A stretch of 64,000 nt of DNA from Powellomyces hirtus (Eukaryota; Chytridiomycota; Chytridiomycetes; Spizellomycetales; Powellomycetaceae): the NCBI GenBank assembly GCA_025526995.1, contig JAHLKG010000004.1:1116001-1180000 (forward strand). Direction: 5' to 3'. A program made the position numbers and the translations under genes. This document shows positions 11,501 through 22,767 of this stretch, piece by piece. Positions within the stretch are counted from its first letter, which is position 1, and each line of letters opens with the position of its first letter. Below the pieces are notes generated by a model. It was not told the DNA's origin. It searched no databases and saw only the letters and a list, made by a program, of their open reading frames with translations.

Positions 11501-14500
11501 GGGCATCAGGCATTACTTGCACCGATGGCGCCAGTATCTGCATCAAATCCCTTCCCACCCCAGGTTCAAAATCCGATTGGTCGCATCAATTCCTCATCGC
11601 ACCAACCTCTCGCAGCTTCTGCTGCGGCTTCACCCAATATGATGGTATCTGACGGGACCGCGGGGCCCGTGAGCCATCCTGCATCTCAACTAGCATCTCT
11701 CGCGAATGTAGTAGGACTGGGACTGAGCCATCAAGAGCTGCGAGCACATAACGCGAACCGCTTGGCGTCCGAGACGCCTGGGGCCCGTCATGGACTGTCG
11801 TCCGCTGATTACCCGCAGAACTCTGCTGCGTCTGGAGCTGGATACGCCCCTTTGAATGCGGGAGAACCGGAGCAATTACCACAGCCCGCACTTTTCCCTG
11901 AGACGCACAGGCCCATGTCCATGAGCACGCCAGAAGGACACCCGCCTACTCAAACTGGCAACTCCATGCTTGATTCTGCGGAACAGAACAAAGTGAGTTC
12001 AGCCTCACAACCACCATACAGAGATCCATACATCGTCTGGGAAAAATCTTTGGATGTGTATTTGGAACGCGAATCACTCTACGCGACTGCGGTGAAAACT
12101 CAGATCCTTAGACAACGAGCTTTGATTGAGGAGAAGGCCAAGGAAGTGGATTATCTGAGACGGAAATATTCTCAAGAGCTCGGCCAGTCGCACTATCCCC
12201 TCGAGCTGGTGGTAGGACGGAAACGAAAGCTGACCGAAGACCTATGCTTCCCGGAACAACGGCTTCTTGAGGTTGCCGACCAACAGGAGGCATTGGTACC
12301 AATAAGACTCGACCTGGACGTTGATGGCATTAAAGTGCGCGATACGTTCACCTGGAATATGCATGAAACTCTGGTTCAACCAGTGCAGTTTGCGGAGATG
12401 ATGTGCGAAGATCTGCATTTACCTGCTGCAATCTTTATCCCAGCGATCGAAAAGGCTATCAATGAACAGATATCCGACTTCTATCAGCACGCCCCTTCAG
12501 CTTTGACTGATGCCCAGAATGAGACCCGAGGTAGCGAAGGGATGGAGACAAATGATAAAGATGCTCCAGAGCTTCGTACCGTCATAAAGGTACATTCAGA
12601 GTTTGGACTCAACGTGACTTTTCCGCTGACACACCGTATTTTGCAGCTTGATATCACCGTCGGGAACCACTGTCTGGTTGATCAATTCGAATGGGATCTG
12701 AACTGCAAACGTAATAATCCCGAGGTGTTTGCCGACCACATGTGCAATGAGCTTGCTCTTGGATTAGAGTTCAAGTGAGTTGCTGGATGTCGTTCTGTCG
12801 GAGTTCTTTATTCGATATTTCCATCTGACTAATTTGCCCACAGAACCGCCATCGCCCATCAAATTCGTGAGCAAATACAGACATTTGCAAAATCTCTGTT
12901 GCTGGTCGATCATCAATTTGATGGCACACCGATCGATGACGAAGATCTTGCGGCATGCTTTCTTCCTCCAGTCGATCGCCTGCATGTACACCGCAGCTTG
13001 AAAGATAAGGCGATGTTTGGACCGTACTATAACCCTGTCACGGACCTCGAAATTGAGAAGATGGAGAAGGATCGAGAGAGGGATACGCGGTAAGTTCTAG
13101 TTTCTCAGACTATTTTGGTTATCTCCGTACCCAATACTTACATACTCTGTCTTCAGTCGCAAACGCCGCCAAACTCAGCGCAGCCGACGCGCGATCTCCT
13201 TGCCAGATCGAGAGTTCCCAAAGACCAACAGAACGGGTCCGCTTACCTACAATCCTCTGGAGGTGGTCGATCCGCTTGCACCGCTTCCAGCGGGTCCCAT
13301 CACACGGCGGAATGCTACGAGAAAAACTCGCGGGATGCTCGTGGAGCCACTTGTGCCTGCTGTCGCCCCCGTGCTGGTCGTGCCTGAGAAAGAGATTCTA
13401 GCTGCTTCTCCACCAAATGAGATGGCATTGGTGCGTGGCTGGAGCTGTGAGAATTGCGGAGTGAGCGCCGCAGCTACTCCCTGGATTCGGAAGAATTCCG
13501 CGGGAGAAATGGTCTTGTGTGATGACTGCGGTATGTGCCAATGCGAATTCGACAACTTGGCGTGTGTTTACTAAATTGCGCCTGGTGTATATTTAGGCCT
13601 CCATCTGAGTCGTTTCGGCACTGCTCGACCAGTTGCACGACCACGGAAAGCGTCTTCAGGTTCGAGTCATGGTGGGGAACGCTCCGTCAATCGTCGTGAC
13701 TCCGAACAGCAAGCTACCGGCACAGATACGTCTCAACCGACTGGCCCCACCCGACTGGATACCAGCACGACCAATCTCCCGTCTCCAAACTCTGGTCAGC
13801 TGGCCTCCGGAGCGTCACAAACCCACTCTATGCAGTTTAAAATCCCACTGCCGACATGGTTACCGCTATGCAGAGATGCTCTGATGAGATTATATCCGGA
13901 CGACCAGTTTGATGTCGTGCCCAAAGGTCGCACCGGCGAGCTGAGACTCAAGTGTCATGATTGTCCCGGTATGCATCAATGGATAGCGAGCGTCATTTTT
14001 TTACTCACCTACGCTGATAAGATTTGCTGACATAACAACCTGCACCCATAGGCAAGCTATACCAAACAGGGCCTGGGCAATCTCTGACGAATTTCGAAAT
14101 TCATTTGAAAAACCGGCATCACCGAGCGAATGTCAACGCACGCCTCACCCAGTCTCAACCCCCTCTTGACAATTATGAACGTCGAAACAGTCATTCTCTC
14201 CAACCAACCCCCCATCCACCGCGCTCGCAGAGTGAACAGCAGCGACACCCTCAACAGCAGCAGCAGCAACATCCACATCTCTATTCGCAACAGCACCCAC
14301 ATCAGCAACCACGTCCGCAGCAACATCACCAACAGTACCCGCCGCACTACAACTCCACCTCCGACTACGTGTTACAGCCGCGGCAATATCAAACCCCTTC
14401 CCCGTTCGAAGCCGGTCTCACCATGAATGATCTTCAGCAGCAGCAGCAGCAGCAACAACGACACGCATCATACCAGAACCGACAACGACACGAACAAGAC

Positions 14501-14641
14501 GTCCATGGTCATGAGGACGATGATCGCGATGATCAAGACTATGTTGCCAGCGTCAGACGTGGATCCACACATTCGGCAATGTCCGGACATAGCAGTCAAA
14601 GCGGGTGGGACGAGACTAACCGGACGAGCTGGAATAGGTGA
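8549..14641 (+). CDS. SNF5: SNF5/SMARCB1 subunit of SWI/SNF remodeller with GATA-type finger
   Basis: Exons are 8549-12774, 12844-13089, 13157-13530, 13597-13968 and 14052-14641 (1935 aa). Snf5 is a core subunit of the SWI/SNF chromatin remodeller. Residues 1-1150 are a Pro/Gln/Ser-rich disordered region with an acidic patch. The SNF5 homology domain follows, with repeat 1 around LVPIRLDLDVDGIKVRDTFTW and repeat 2 around LQLDITVGNHCLVDQFEWDL. After a basic linker comes a GATA-type C4 finger (CENCG ... CDDCGLHLSRFG), known in fungal Snf5. Further on is a CHDCPG ... H-x4-H motif. The tail is rich in Gln/His, with a CAG tract at about 14435-14455. The start is the first in-frame ATG; an acceptor-like site upstream leaves it uncertain. 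Confidence 0.9.
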
Positions 14642-14950
14642 TTGGATGATCACATAGCGATGTATTTATGCAACAGAACTTTCATATGTACATAATTGAA
14701 GAACAACCGTACAGACAGCTAGCTAGCTATCTATTCTGCTACTAAGTCAGCCAGATACTTTTTTTTTCCCTTGCTTCATCAACTGTCAGTAAAAATATCT
14801 GTATTCAACATTTGGTACGCTGTGGAACTCAAACTCGACCCTATATTGAGCAATGACAGTTTCCATATCGGGATAAACTGATCTGACGTGTACAAAGGGG
14901 TTGATCCAACCTTTGCCCATCCACCCACAATCTTTCCAGAGTTGCTTACA
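14642..14950. other. Short intergenic region, SNF5 to RraA-family gene
   Basis: About 310 bp between two tandem genes. It contains a short AGCTAGCTAGCTAT run near 14719 and a T-rich run near 14759. No gene is seen. It should hold the SNF5 3' end and the RraA-gene promoter. Confidence 0.4.
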
Positions 14951-15655
14951 ATGGCAAGTGAATCTCTCACCTCCGAGGCAGCAGTCCAGCTCCTCACCCC
15001 GTTCTCGTCGTGCGAAATCTCCGATGCAGCTACCAAGCTCTCCATCCCCGTCTTGCTGGTGAACCTCTGCGCGCGGTCGCCCCAACCCGACATGGTCGCC
15101 ACTCTCCGGATGTCGGGCCCCGCGCACACGGTCGAGTTTGTGTCCGCATCCGACACGGAATCGCCACGGCTGCCAGCCTCGATCCCTCACCACGTCGATG
15201 TCGCTTCCGCCGGGTCCGTGATTGTCATCAAAGCGCCGAGCACCACCCCGAATGCGGTTTGGGGTGGGCTCATGTCGGCGCGGGCAGCCGCGATCGGGTG
15301 CCAGGGCGTGGTCGTCGACGGGCGGGTGCGGGATATCCGCGAACATTGGGAAATCGGGTTGCCGGTGTTTGCCGCCGGACAATCTACCTTGGGTGCTGGG
15401 CCTTTTACCCGCGTCTCGCAGGTTCGCCATTCGATCACAGTGGGCCGGGAAGCGGGATACCCTGTGGTGGTCAATCATGGGGACATTATAGTGGGGGACA
15501 TTGATGGTGTGGTGTGTGTGCCGATTGACCGGGTGGCGGAGGTTGCGCAGGTTGCTGCCAAAGGCATTGCGGTAGATGAAAAATGTATGACGGACATCAA
15601 AGCCGGGCGCGGCATTGCAGAGACGTTTGCGGAGCACCGAGGTAAAAAGAACTAG
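14951..15655 (+). CDS. RraA / DlpA-fold protein, probable HMG aldolase or oxaloacetate decarboxylase
   Basis: Single-exon gene of 234 aa. The RraA-like family includes class II 4-hydroxy-4-methyl-2-oxoglutarate aldolases that also decarboxylate oxaloacetate, as well as the bacterial RNase E inhibitor; yeast has a homologue of this type. Sequence marks are EISDAATKL near the N terminus, the pyruvate-binding loop WGGLMSARAAAIGCQG, and the DGRVRDI motif carrying the Arg-Asp pair expected of the aldolase. Then come the VNHGDIIVGDIDGV strands. The coding region is visibly more GC-rich than its neighbours and lacks introns. That may reflect transfer or simply expression-related codon bias. The gene lies in tandem after SNF5, convergent with PP1. 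Confidence 0.85.
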   Translation: MASESLTSEAAVQLLTPFSSCEISDAATKLSIPVLLVNLCARSPQPDMVATLRMSGPAHTVEFVSASDTESPRLPASIPHHVDVASAGSVIVIKAPSTTPNAVWGGLMSARAAAIGCQGVVVDGRVRDIREHWEIGLPVFAAGQSTLGAGPFTRVSQVRHSITVGREAGYPVVVNHGDIIVGDIDGVVCVPIDRVAEVAQVAAKGIAVDEKCMTDIKAGRGIAETFAEHRGKKN

Positions 15656-16127
15656 AACCTGGAAGGCGTAACAACAGACGTACGCTACTTTGCGCTTTCT
15701 AAACTAAGTATATAAACCGCGGCGTGTATCAAAAGCAATACCTACTTGGCGCATACGGAATTTGATGTCCAGTGTGACCGCAGAACCACACGTTCCAATC
15801 ACCTGGGACGATCGTTTACAAAAATTGTTGCTTCATCTTCTGAACCTACGTAGGATGTATTCATTCAAATAACAATACATTGACCACAATCCAGTTACGA
15901 GGTCACAGATGGTGACGAGCACCGTCTCGCACAAACAAGCAGTGAGAGTGTTGAGGTGGGAAGGAAGGCCCACCCGTCGGCACTGTGTCCACTCATCAAC
16001 CCCAACGATAGCCGTCTAGAGAATGCTCACATCAACCCTCCTCAAATTCCCCTCAACCCGCCGTACAGGTTTGCCCTAACCTATTGAATTGCAGAGTGTT
16101 GCATTTCAAACAACATTGATACATGTC
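15656..16127. other. Convergent intergenic region, RraA gene / PP1
   Basis: About 470 bp between two 3' ends. No gene or notable repeat is visible. Confidence 0.4.
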
Positions 16128-17546
<1,419 letters not shown>

Positions 17547-18411
17547 TCTTTCGTAGTCCTGAGGGTTTCTATATGCAGAGGCGTAATGTACGAAAGAGAG
17601 TTGAGTTACATAAGAAGACCGTCCAGAAGCACAGCCACCATCACTGGCCCAGGGCTGCGGGCGAGCAGTAGGGTTGGCGACGCGGTGTGTTGGAATGGGA
17701 TGCTCCACTTACGGTGATGGGTGCGAGAGGATGGATGCCGAGGCCGAGGAAGATAAGCGACGGGTGATGCGAAAGGGAGAGAGGAGGAGACGAGTTGTGT
17801 CAAAAGATGCAGATTGGTGAAAGCCGCGACCGAAGAAGCGGTATGTGAGGGTGGGGACGAACTGGGGACGCTGACGGTTGCCAAGGCCAAAGCAGGTGGG
17901 AGATAGATTGCAAACGCCGATGCCTACGTTTCAAGAGAACCGGGAGCACACAACCACAGGCCGCAGGGAAGACACAAGCACACACTGACGGCGGGGTAAT
18001 GGCAAGAAAGGATGCAAAGCAAATGGCCAGACGCGCGGAGCGGCCAAGTTTTTCTATCTTGTTTACCGTATTATTGCTGATATGCGATTCCTTTCTGGTT
18101 CTTCGGCGTCAGCAGTCAATCAGTCAGTCAGCCAAAGTCAGACAAGAGCCCCCCAGCAAGCCAGCCAGTCGCAGCCAGTCGCAGCCAAATTCTCAATTCA
18201 ATTCAATTTTTTCGAAAGGGCGCGAGGGCGGCTGTAAAACGCTCGCACAAATGTAGCCGGATCGATCACGCCACAATGCATCATTCCAGCCATACTACAT
18301 TTCAGTCTGTCCCGATCGAGGCGGCCTGTGAGTCATCTATCATTCATCCATCCATCCCATCCACCGCAAGCCTCGTCGACTTTTTGAGGCATTCCTGGCA
18401 AAACCCCAATC
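17547..18411. other. Divergent intergenic region, PP1 / PIG-X-like gene
   Basis: About 865 bp with no supported gene. Around 18105-18190 it carries an irregular CAGTC/CAGCC-rich run with repeated CAGTCGCAGC units, a low-complexity promoter-proximal stretch. Short ORFs here show no family signal. Confidence 0.45.
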
Positions 18412-19250
18412 ATGCGCCCATGGACTGTGCTGTGCGCATTACCCGGGCTGGTTTTCCTCAGCAGCAGTATTGGATTCACGGCCGCAAATGTTGAAAAGAT
18501 CGTCTTCTCTCAAAGAACTCTGGACAATCTTCCAACCCATCCTCACGGGCGGGATGCGCGCGTGGAGGCTGCATCTTTCCTCAGCTCGTTCGTAATTCTG
18601 CTCGCTTGAGGCCTTTCGTTTCTGTCCGAGGCGAGCATCGTATTTGATTGTGCTTTTGTTTGTCGCAGGCAAACGCCGTGGGAGTCGGGAGTTCATTTGC
18701 CTCAGTATATTGTACCCCGCCATCAGGGCGCTCTTGATGGTGCGCCAACATATTATCATGTGGAGCGTTTATCAGATCCGCAATCTTCCTATGAAGTGCG
18801 GGTCTGTTGGCCGGCAACGGTGAGCGACCAGCAGCCTTCGCCAATATGTGCGTGAAGCCACTCATTTCCTTTGTGGGCACCGTTTTGCAATTTTGGGTAT
18901 CAGTTTCCCGTCAACTGGTCCCTAGACTTGATCAAAATAAATCACACAACTACAGTTCTGCGCGTCCAAGCTGACTACGCTGGAGTAATGCACACAGGAT
19001 CTCTGAAAACGGCGGGCGCAGTGACTCCGTATGCGATAGGTAAACGCCGCAAGTTTGCATTTGCACAACACCAATGCTGACGCCATCGGTGACGGACACT
19101 GCAGTGCTCGAGCGCCTGGTTCTACACGCTATACCCGTCTCAACAATCCCAGTTATCGCAGGCATCATTGGCACCCTAATTCTGGGTATTATCTTCGTCC
19201 TGCCGTTGGTCCAAGCCAACTTCAAAATGTCTCCGGCCAAGAGTCGGTGA
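18412..19250 (+). CDS. PIG-X/Pbn1-like ER membrane protein (GPI mannosyltransferase I subunit)
   Basis: Exons are 18412-18587, 18669-18819, 18904-19039 and 19105-19250 (202 aa). PIG-X (Pbn1 in yeast) stabilises the mannosyltransferase that adds the first mannose to GPI precursors in the ER. The model has an N-terminal signal peptide and a luminal domain with SGVHLPQYIVPRHQG, resembling the family's LP-G-L-Y motif, then YEVRVCWPAT. A single C-terminal membrane span (PVIAGIIGTLILGIIFVLPL) is followed by a short basic tail. This topology and length suit PIG-X. The exon 1 donor GTTCGT is non-canonical in context but is needed for the frame. Identification rests on short motifs and topology. Confidence 0.55.
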
Positions 19251-19515
19251 TTTGAACTGTATGCAGAAGTCTCAGCGCCACTTGTTCTCATTAAGTTAAG
19301 TGTATGTGTAGATGCAATGGGGTAAACAACGGTTAGAGAGACGAGAGCGTTCCTCAACGCGAGGATACGCTTTCATACTTGGTTCACTTCTTGACTGGAG
19401 TATGATAAGCATCCTCGCCGCGCCATTGCACTCCGATGGAACGTTCATGTACAGTGGGGGGATAGATACCGCGCATGATGACTGTAATATAGTATATATA
19501 TCTCTCGATTACCGC

Positions 19516-20713
19516 TCACGCGGTGGTCTCCGTTGCAAAACCGGGTTGTTTTGACAGAAACATTTTCAAAAATTCGTACTGAGATGAGGAAATGGGCAGG
19601 ATTAGACGGGGCTTCCTTTTTGAAAAGGATAGATAAATGCCTACCGTTGTCCAACAAATCGCCGTAGCTGGCATGTGCGAGAGCACCCGAGCCTTCGCAC
19701 CCATTGTAAATCCAGCCAGTCCATTCCTCGCGTAAATCAACTGGAAAGCCTCGACCAGCCCCGATGCCTTCCGCACCTTCGTGTCCGTCACTGCTCCTCG
19801 AGTTTGCAGTAGTGTCTTGGCAACATCCAGCGGGTTTGTCAGCGCAGCCGCTGCGGCACCAGCCATAGCGCCAGAGATAATGTGGGTTTTGGGGTCGTAG
19901 GTGCCCCGGGGGTTCAGTTTCTTCCGAAAGTACTCGTACGTTGAGAAGTGAATTGCTTGAAACGGGATGGTCATCATCAAGGTAGTCGGGTAAGAGACGT
20001 AGAATGCACCGAGTCCCTCTTTTCGGAATAGGTCGAGTCCACATTCAACCACCCCGCGATACGTCGATCCATGTACTTGCATGCGCTGTTTGATCACTAG
20101 GAGAAGTGGATTACTGTTAGCGCGGAAAGTTGCGTACAAGTGCTCGTAGGAGACTGAGAATCTTTACCATCGAACGGATTCATCAAACCGTCACTGACAA
20201 TGGTAGCACATGCACCAGCGCTTGCTGAAGAATCGGGCACACAGAACGTTGGTATTTTCGGTAATATGACAAGCGCGCTCCACATACGATTTCCAGCATA
20301 CCATGAGCGATGTGATTGTGTTCGTTGTTTGGCGAAGAGAATGACTCTTTGCATTGCTCATACGTGGCGAAGTACAGTGCGTGGGCAGGTCCAGCTCCCA
20401 CAATTACAGACGTAACTCCACGCCACAGCGTGGCCGATCCCTCGGCTGTCGAGATTCTTGTCAATGCATTCATGACCCCGGAATAAATAGCTTGCGGACT
20501 TGGAGACAACACTTGCATCCGTGTCTATTAGAAGCACCTTTAGTATCAAGGGAACAAAAAATCTGAATGTATGCGGAACAATCGAATTACTTTGACGCTA
20601 TCTAACGGATACATGACGGTGTGCTCTGTTATTCCCGCCAATGCTCCAGCGAGCATGTTTGTGGCTACCGAGGTTGTCGGCAGGGCTTCGTAGTCAACTT
20701 CTTCCACGTCCAT
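19516..20713 (-). CDS. MRS4: Mitoferrin, mitochondrial iron carrier (Mrs3/Mrs4 type)
   Basis: Exons are complement(19516-19578, 19645-20096, 20168-20224, 20302-20524, 20591-20713), 305 aa, typical of the SLC25 family. Mitoferrins import iron across the inner mitochondrial membrane for heme and Fe-S synthesis. Three carrier repeats are seen with PLDSVKTRMQ, NPFDVIKQRMQ and [14 protein letters not shown] signatures. [14 protein letters not shown] is characteristic of mitoferrin. The last exon supplies YEFLKMFL to complete the sixth helix. Its ATG is about 590 bp from a repeat array and the gene is divergent from OGG1. Confidence 0.92.
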
Positions 20714-21300
20714 TGTGTAAAAAAAAAAAACGTTGACAATGCTAGTCAAAAAAGAAAGCCCACGGTGTTTCCGACTTTCAGTTTTGAGATGTGGTCATCG
20801 ATGGTTTGCCCCACTGCCCTGATTCGGCAAGTGCTCCGGTTAGATGGTCACGTGATGCGCAAGACCCTTTCGGGAGAGCGCGGGCAATCGTCCATTTTCA
20901 AATCCCGCGAACAAAGATAAAATTTGATGCTTTGTACGGTAAATAAGATCGGCACAGCTCGAATTAATTGTTCTTGGCGGGTTCACGGGTAGCAGACTTC
21001 GGCACGCCTCCCGCATAGTTTCGTGATCTATGCGAATACTTAGCTTAACTATGCACATACGGGCTAATCCTGGAACACCAGAAGGTTGAAAAATATCTAA
21101 GTCACAAACCTGATCGCGAGACCGAAACAATGTATGGCAGAAGAAGACTGCGATGAGAGAAAGCACAACAGATAAGCGAGCCAAAAGTTAAAGAGAACAA
21201 ACATATTCTGTATTCTTAAAATATCGGGGTTTTATACAATTTTACGGGTGTTTTTGGTTTTTTGTGGTATATGTGCGAGAGGAAGAACGCGTGTTGCGAC

Positions 21301-22043
21301 AGGTCGGACGATCCGCTCTCACGCGGCGTTTGGAAAAAGAAGCAGGCTTGCACCAGTCCCTTGTGCCGTTTTGAAAAGCAACAGGCTTGCACCAGTCCCT
21401 TGTCCCAAGGCTGACCGCTTTCCTGCTTCTTCAGCTCTCTTGATCGGACGATCCGCTCTCACGCTGGGGATCGAATGTGCAGCAGGCTTGCACCAGTCCC
21501 TTGGTCAAGGCTGACCGCTTTCCTGCTTCTTCGGCTCTCTTGATCGGACGATCCGCTCTCACGCCGGGTGTTGCATCTGAGGCAGGCTTGCACCAGTCCC
21601 TTGGTCAAGGCTGACCGCTTTCCTGCTTCTTCGGCTCTCTTGATCGGACGATCCGCTCTCACGCCGGGTGTTGCATCTGAGGCAGGCTTGCACCAGTCCC
21701 TTGGCCAAGGCTGACCGCTTTCCTGCTTCTTCGGCTCTCTTGATCGGACGATCCGCTCTCACGCCGGGGATCGAATATGAAGCAGGCTTGCACCAGTCCC
21801 TTGTGCTTCTTCGGCTCTCTTGATCGGACGATCCGCTCTCACGCTGGATATCGAATGTGAAGCAGGCTTGCACCAGTCCCTTGTGCTTCTTCGGCTCTCT
21901 TGATCGGACGATCCGCTCTCACGCTGGATATCCAATGTGAAGCAGGCTTGCACCAGTCCCTTGTGCTTCTTCGGCTCTCTTGATCGGACGATCCGCTCTC
22001 ACGCAGCCGTATGGATACGGCCCAGGCTTGCACCAGTCCCTTG
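21301..22043. repeat. Two-box tandem repeat array, 80- and 100-bp units
   Basis: Box A (TGATCGGACGATCCGCTCTC plus ACGC) starts at 21441, 21541, 21641, 21741, 21821, 21901 and 21981, with a variant at 21301. Box B (CAGGCTTGCACCAGTCCCTT plus G) starts at 21343, 21382, 21483, 21583, 21683, 21783, 21863, 21943 and 22023. The spacing is exactly 100 bp three times, then 80 bp three times. The difference is a 20-bp insert after box B that contains GGTCAAGGCTGACC. The boxes are nearly invariant, while the roughly 16-18 bp between A and B vary. Each box A holds CGG-N5-CCG, the form bound by many fungal zinc-cluster factors. Confidence 0.95.
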
Positions 22044-22398
22044 GCGACTGAAAGTAATAGAAGAAGGAACGAGTTAGACGCGATCTGTGCCACACTGACA
22101 GCCCAACATATCGCATATCATATTTACCTAGTGTCTCCGATTGAGCTAAAAACACAAAGATCGGGTGGTGAGAACCCGTGATGGGCGAGGGACGGCTTGT
22201 CCGAATGCGAAAGAAGACGTGATTGGGACTCCATGTGGACGAAGGAGCTGCCAGGCTCGGTGGCTGGACCGGTGGATGGTAGCAATGACTTGAGCATCTT
22301 CAGGAATGATGTAGAGCGTTGTCGTTCAGCGAAGGCAAAGATACGGCAAGTGGGGGCAGCTGCGGAAACGGAGAGGATAGCGAGGAGCAAGCGCTGGA

Positions 22399-22404
22399 TT
22401 TATA
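22399..22404 (-). promoter_or_regulatory. TATA-like element upstream of repeat array
   Basis: TATAAA on the minus strand about 100 bp before the first minus-strand ATG (22297) and about 270 bp before a splice-like donor at 22127. It suggests transcription into the array, but sequence alone does not prove it. Confidence 0.3.
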
Positions 22405-22758
22405 GACGGGGCAGGGTGCTGGCTGGTCCCATAGCCCACATCGCATTTTTACCAGCCGGGCCTACTGACCGCCCTGGGCCTATATCCATATGTGAGCAAA
22501 TTGCGTAACTCTCGGCATGAGAGTCGGGGCCTGACGACCAATTCGGGACCTGCAATTTGTCAGACTATCAAATAGCATTTGAGATACAATGCAAGTCGGG
22601 CCAAGTGAACCGGTGGGGCCTATTGAGAAATGCCACGGGCCAGCACGGCAGCCCAGCCTGTTGAGTTGTTCCTAGAAGTGTCGGAGCTCGCGCTTACGCA
22701 ATCACGTCGCGCGAGTTCTGCCACACCCTGTGCATATTTCCACCTTTAAGCCGACTTC

Positions 22759-22767
22759 ATGGAATGA
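22759..22767 (+). promoter_or_regulatory. Two-codon uORF overlapping the OGG1 start
   Basis: ATGGAATGA: a minimal uORF (Met-Glu-stop) whose TGA overlaps the first in-frame ATG of OGG1 at 22764. Ribosomes that use it would bypass the upstream start and could favour the internal ATG at 22857, which lacks the presumed mitochondrial presequence. The regulatory role is inferred. Confidence 0.4.

Larger units (their letters stand above)
20714..22763. other. Long divergent intergenic region, mitoferrin / OGG1, holding a repeat array
   Basis: Just over 2 kb. It contains the tandem array at 21301-22043 and two minus-strand TATA-like elements (near 21229-21236 and 22399-22404). From the second TATA, a minus-strand transcript could run through a splice-like intron (22048-22127, GTAAAT ... 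TTTCAG) into the array. Its first ATG frame (22297) meets a stop at the first array unit, so the array itself would be non-coding. No protein family is recognised. Confidence 0.55.

Noticed and set aside
14786..15637. Minus-strand ORF of 283 codons opposite the RraA gene
   Set aside because: High GC keeps antisense frames open. The sense frame carries the RraA motifs.
20840..21184. Minus-strand ORF with a signal-peptide-like N terminus
   Set aside because: It begins at a TTG, not ATG. The nearby ATG at 21204 opens a different frame that stops soon, and I see no convincing splice pattern or family.
21301..22043. Repeat array as a CRISPR array
   Set aside because: The unit has two conserved boxes with a partly conserved interval, 80/100-bp period, and the genome is fungal with no cas genes. 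Intervals between boxes are related to each other, unlike CRISPR spacers.
21459..22155. Array as a secreted repeat-peptide (pheromone-like) precursor; one frame reads IKRAEEAQGTG, recalling a Kex2 site with a following dipeptidase spacer
   Set aside because: Unit lengths of 80 and 100 are not multiples of three, so the frame changes each unit and a stop (GCG TGA) is met every third frame. No continuous frame encodes repeated peptides.
22124..22390. Minus-strand ORF starting with a hydrophobic LLAILSV segment
   Set aside because: The apparent start is TTG with an in-frame stop just upstream; the first ATG is at 22297. It is better treated as a possible leader of an untranslated transcript.
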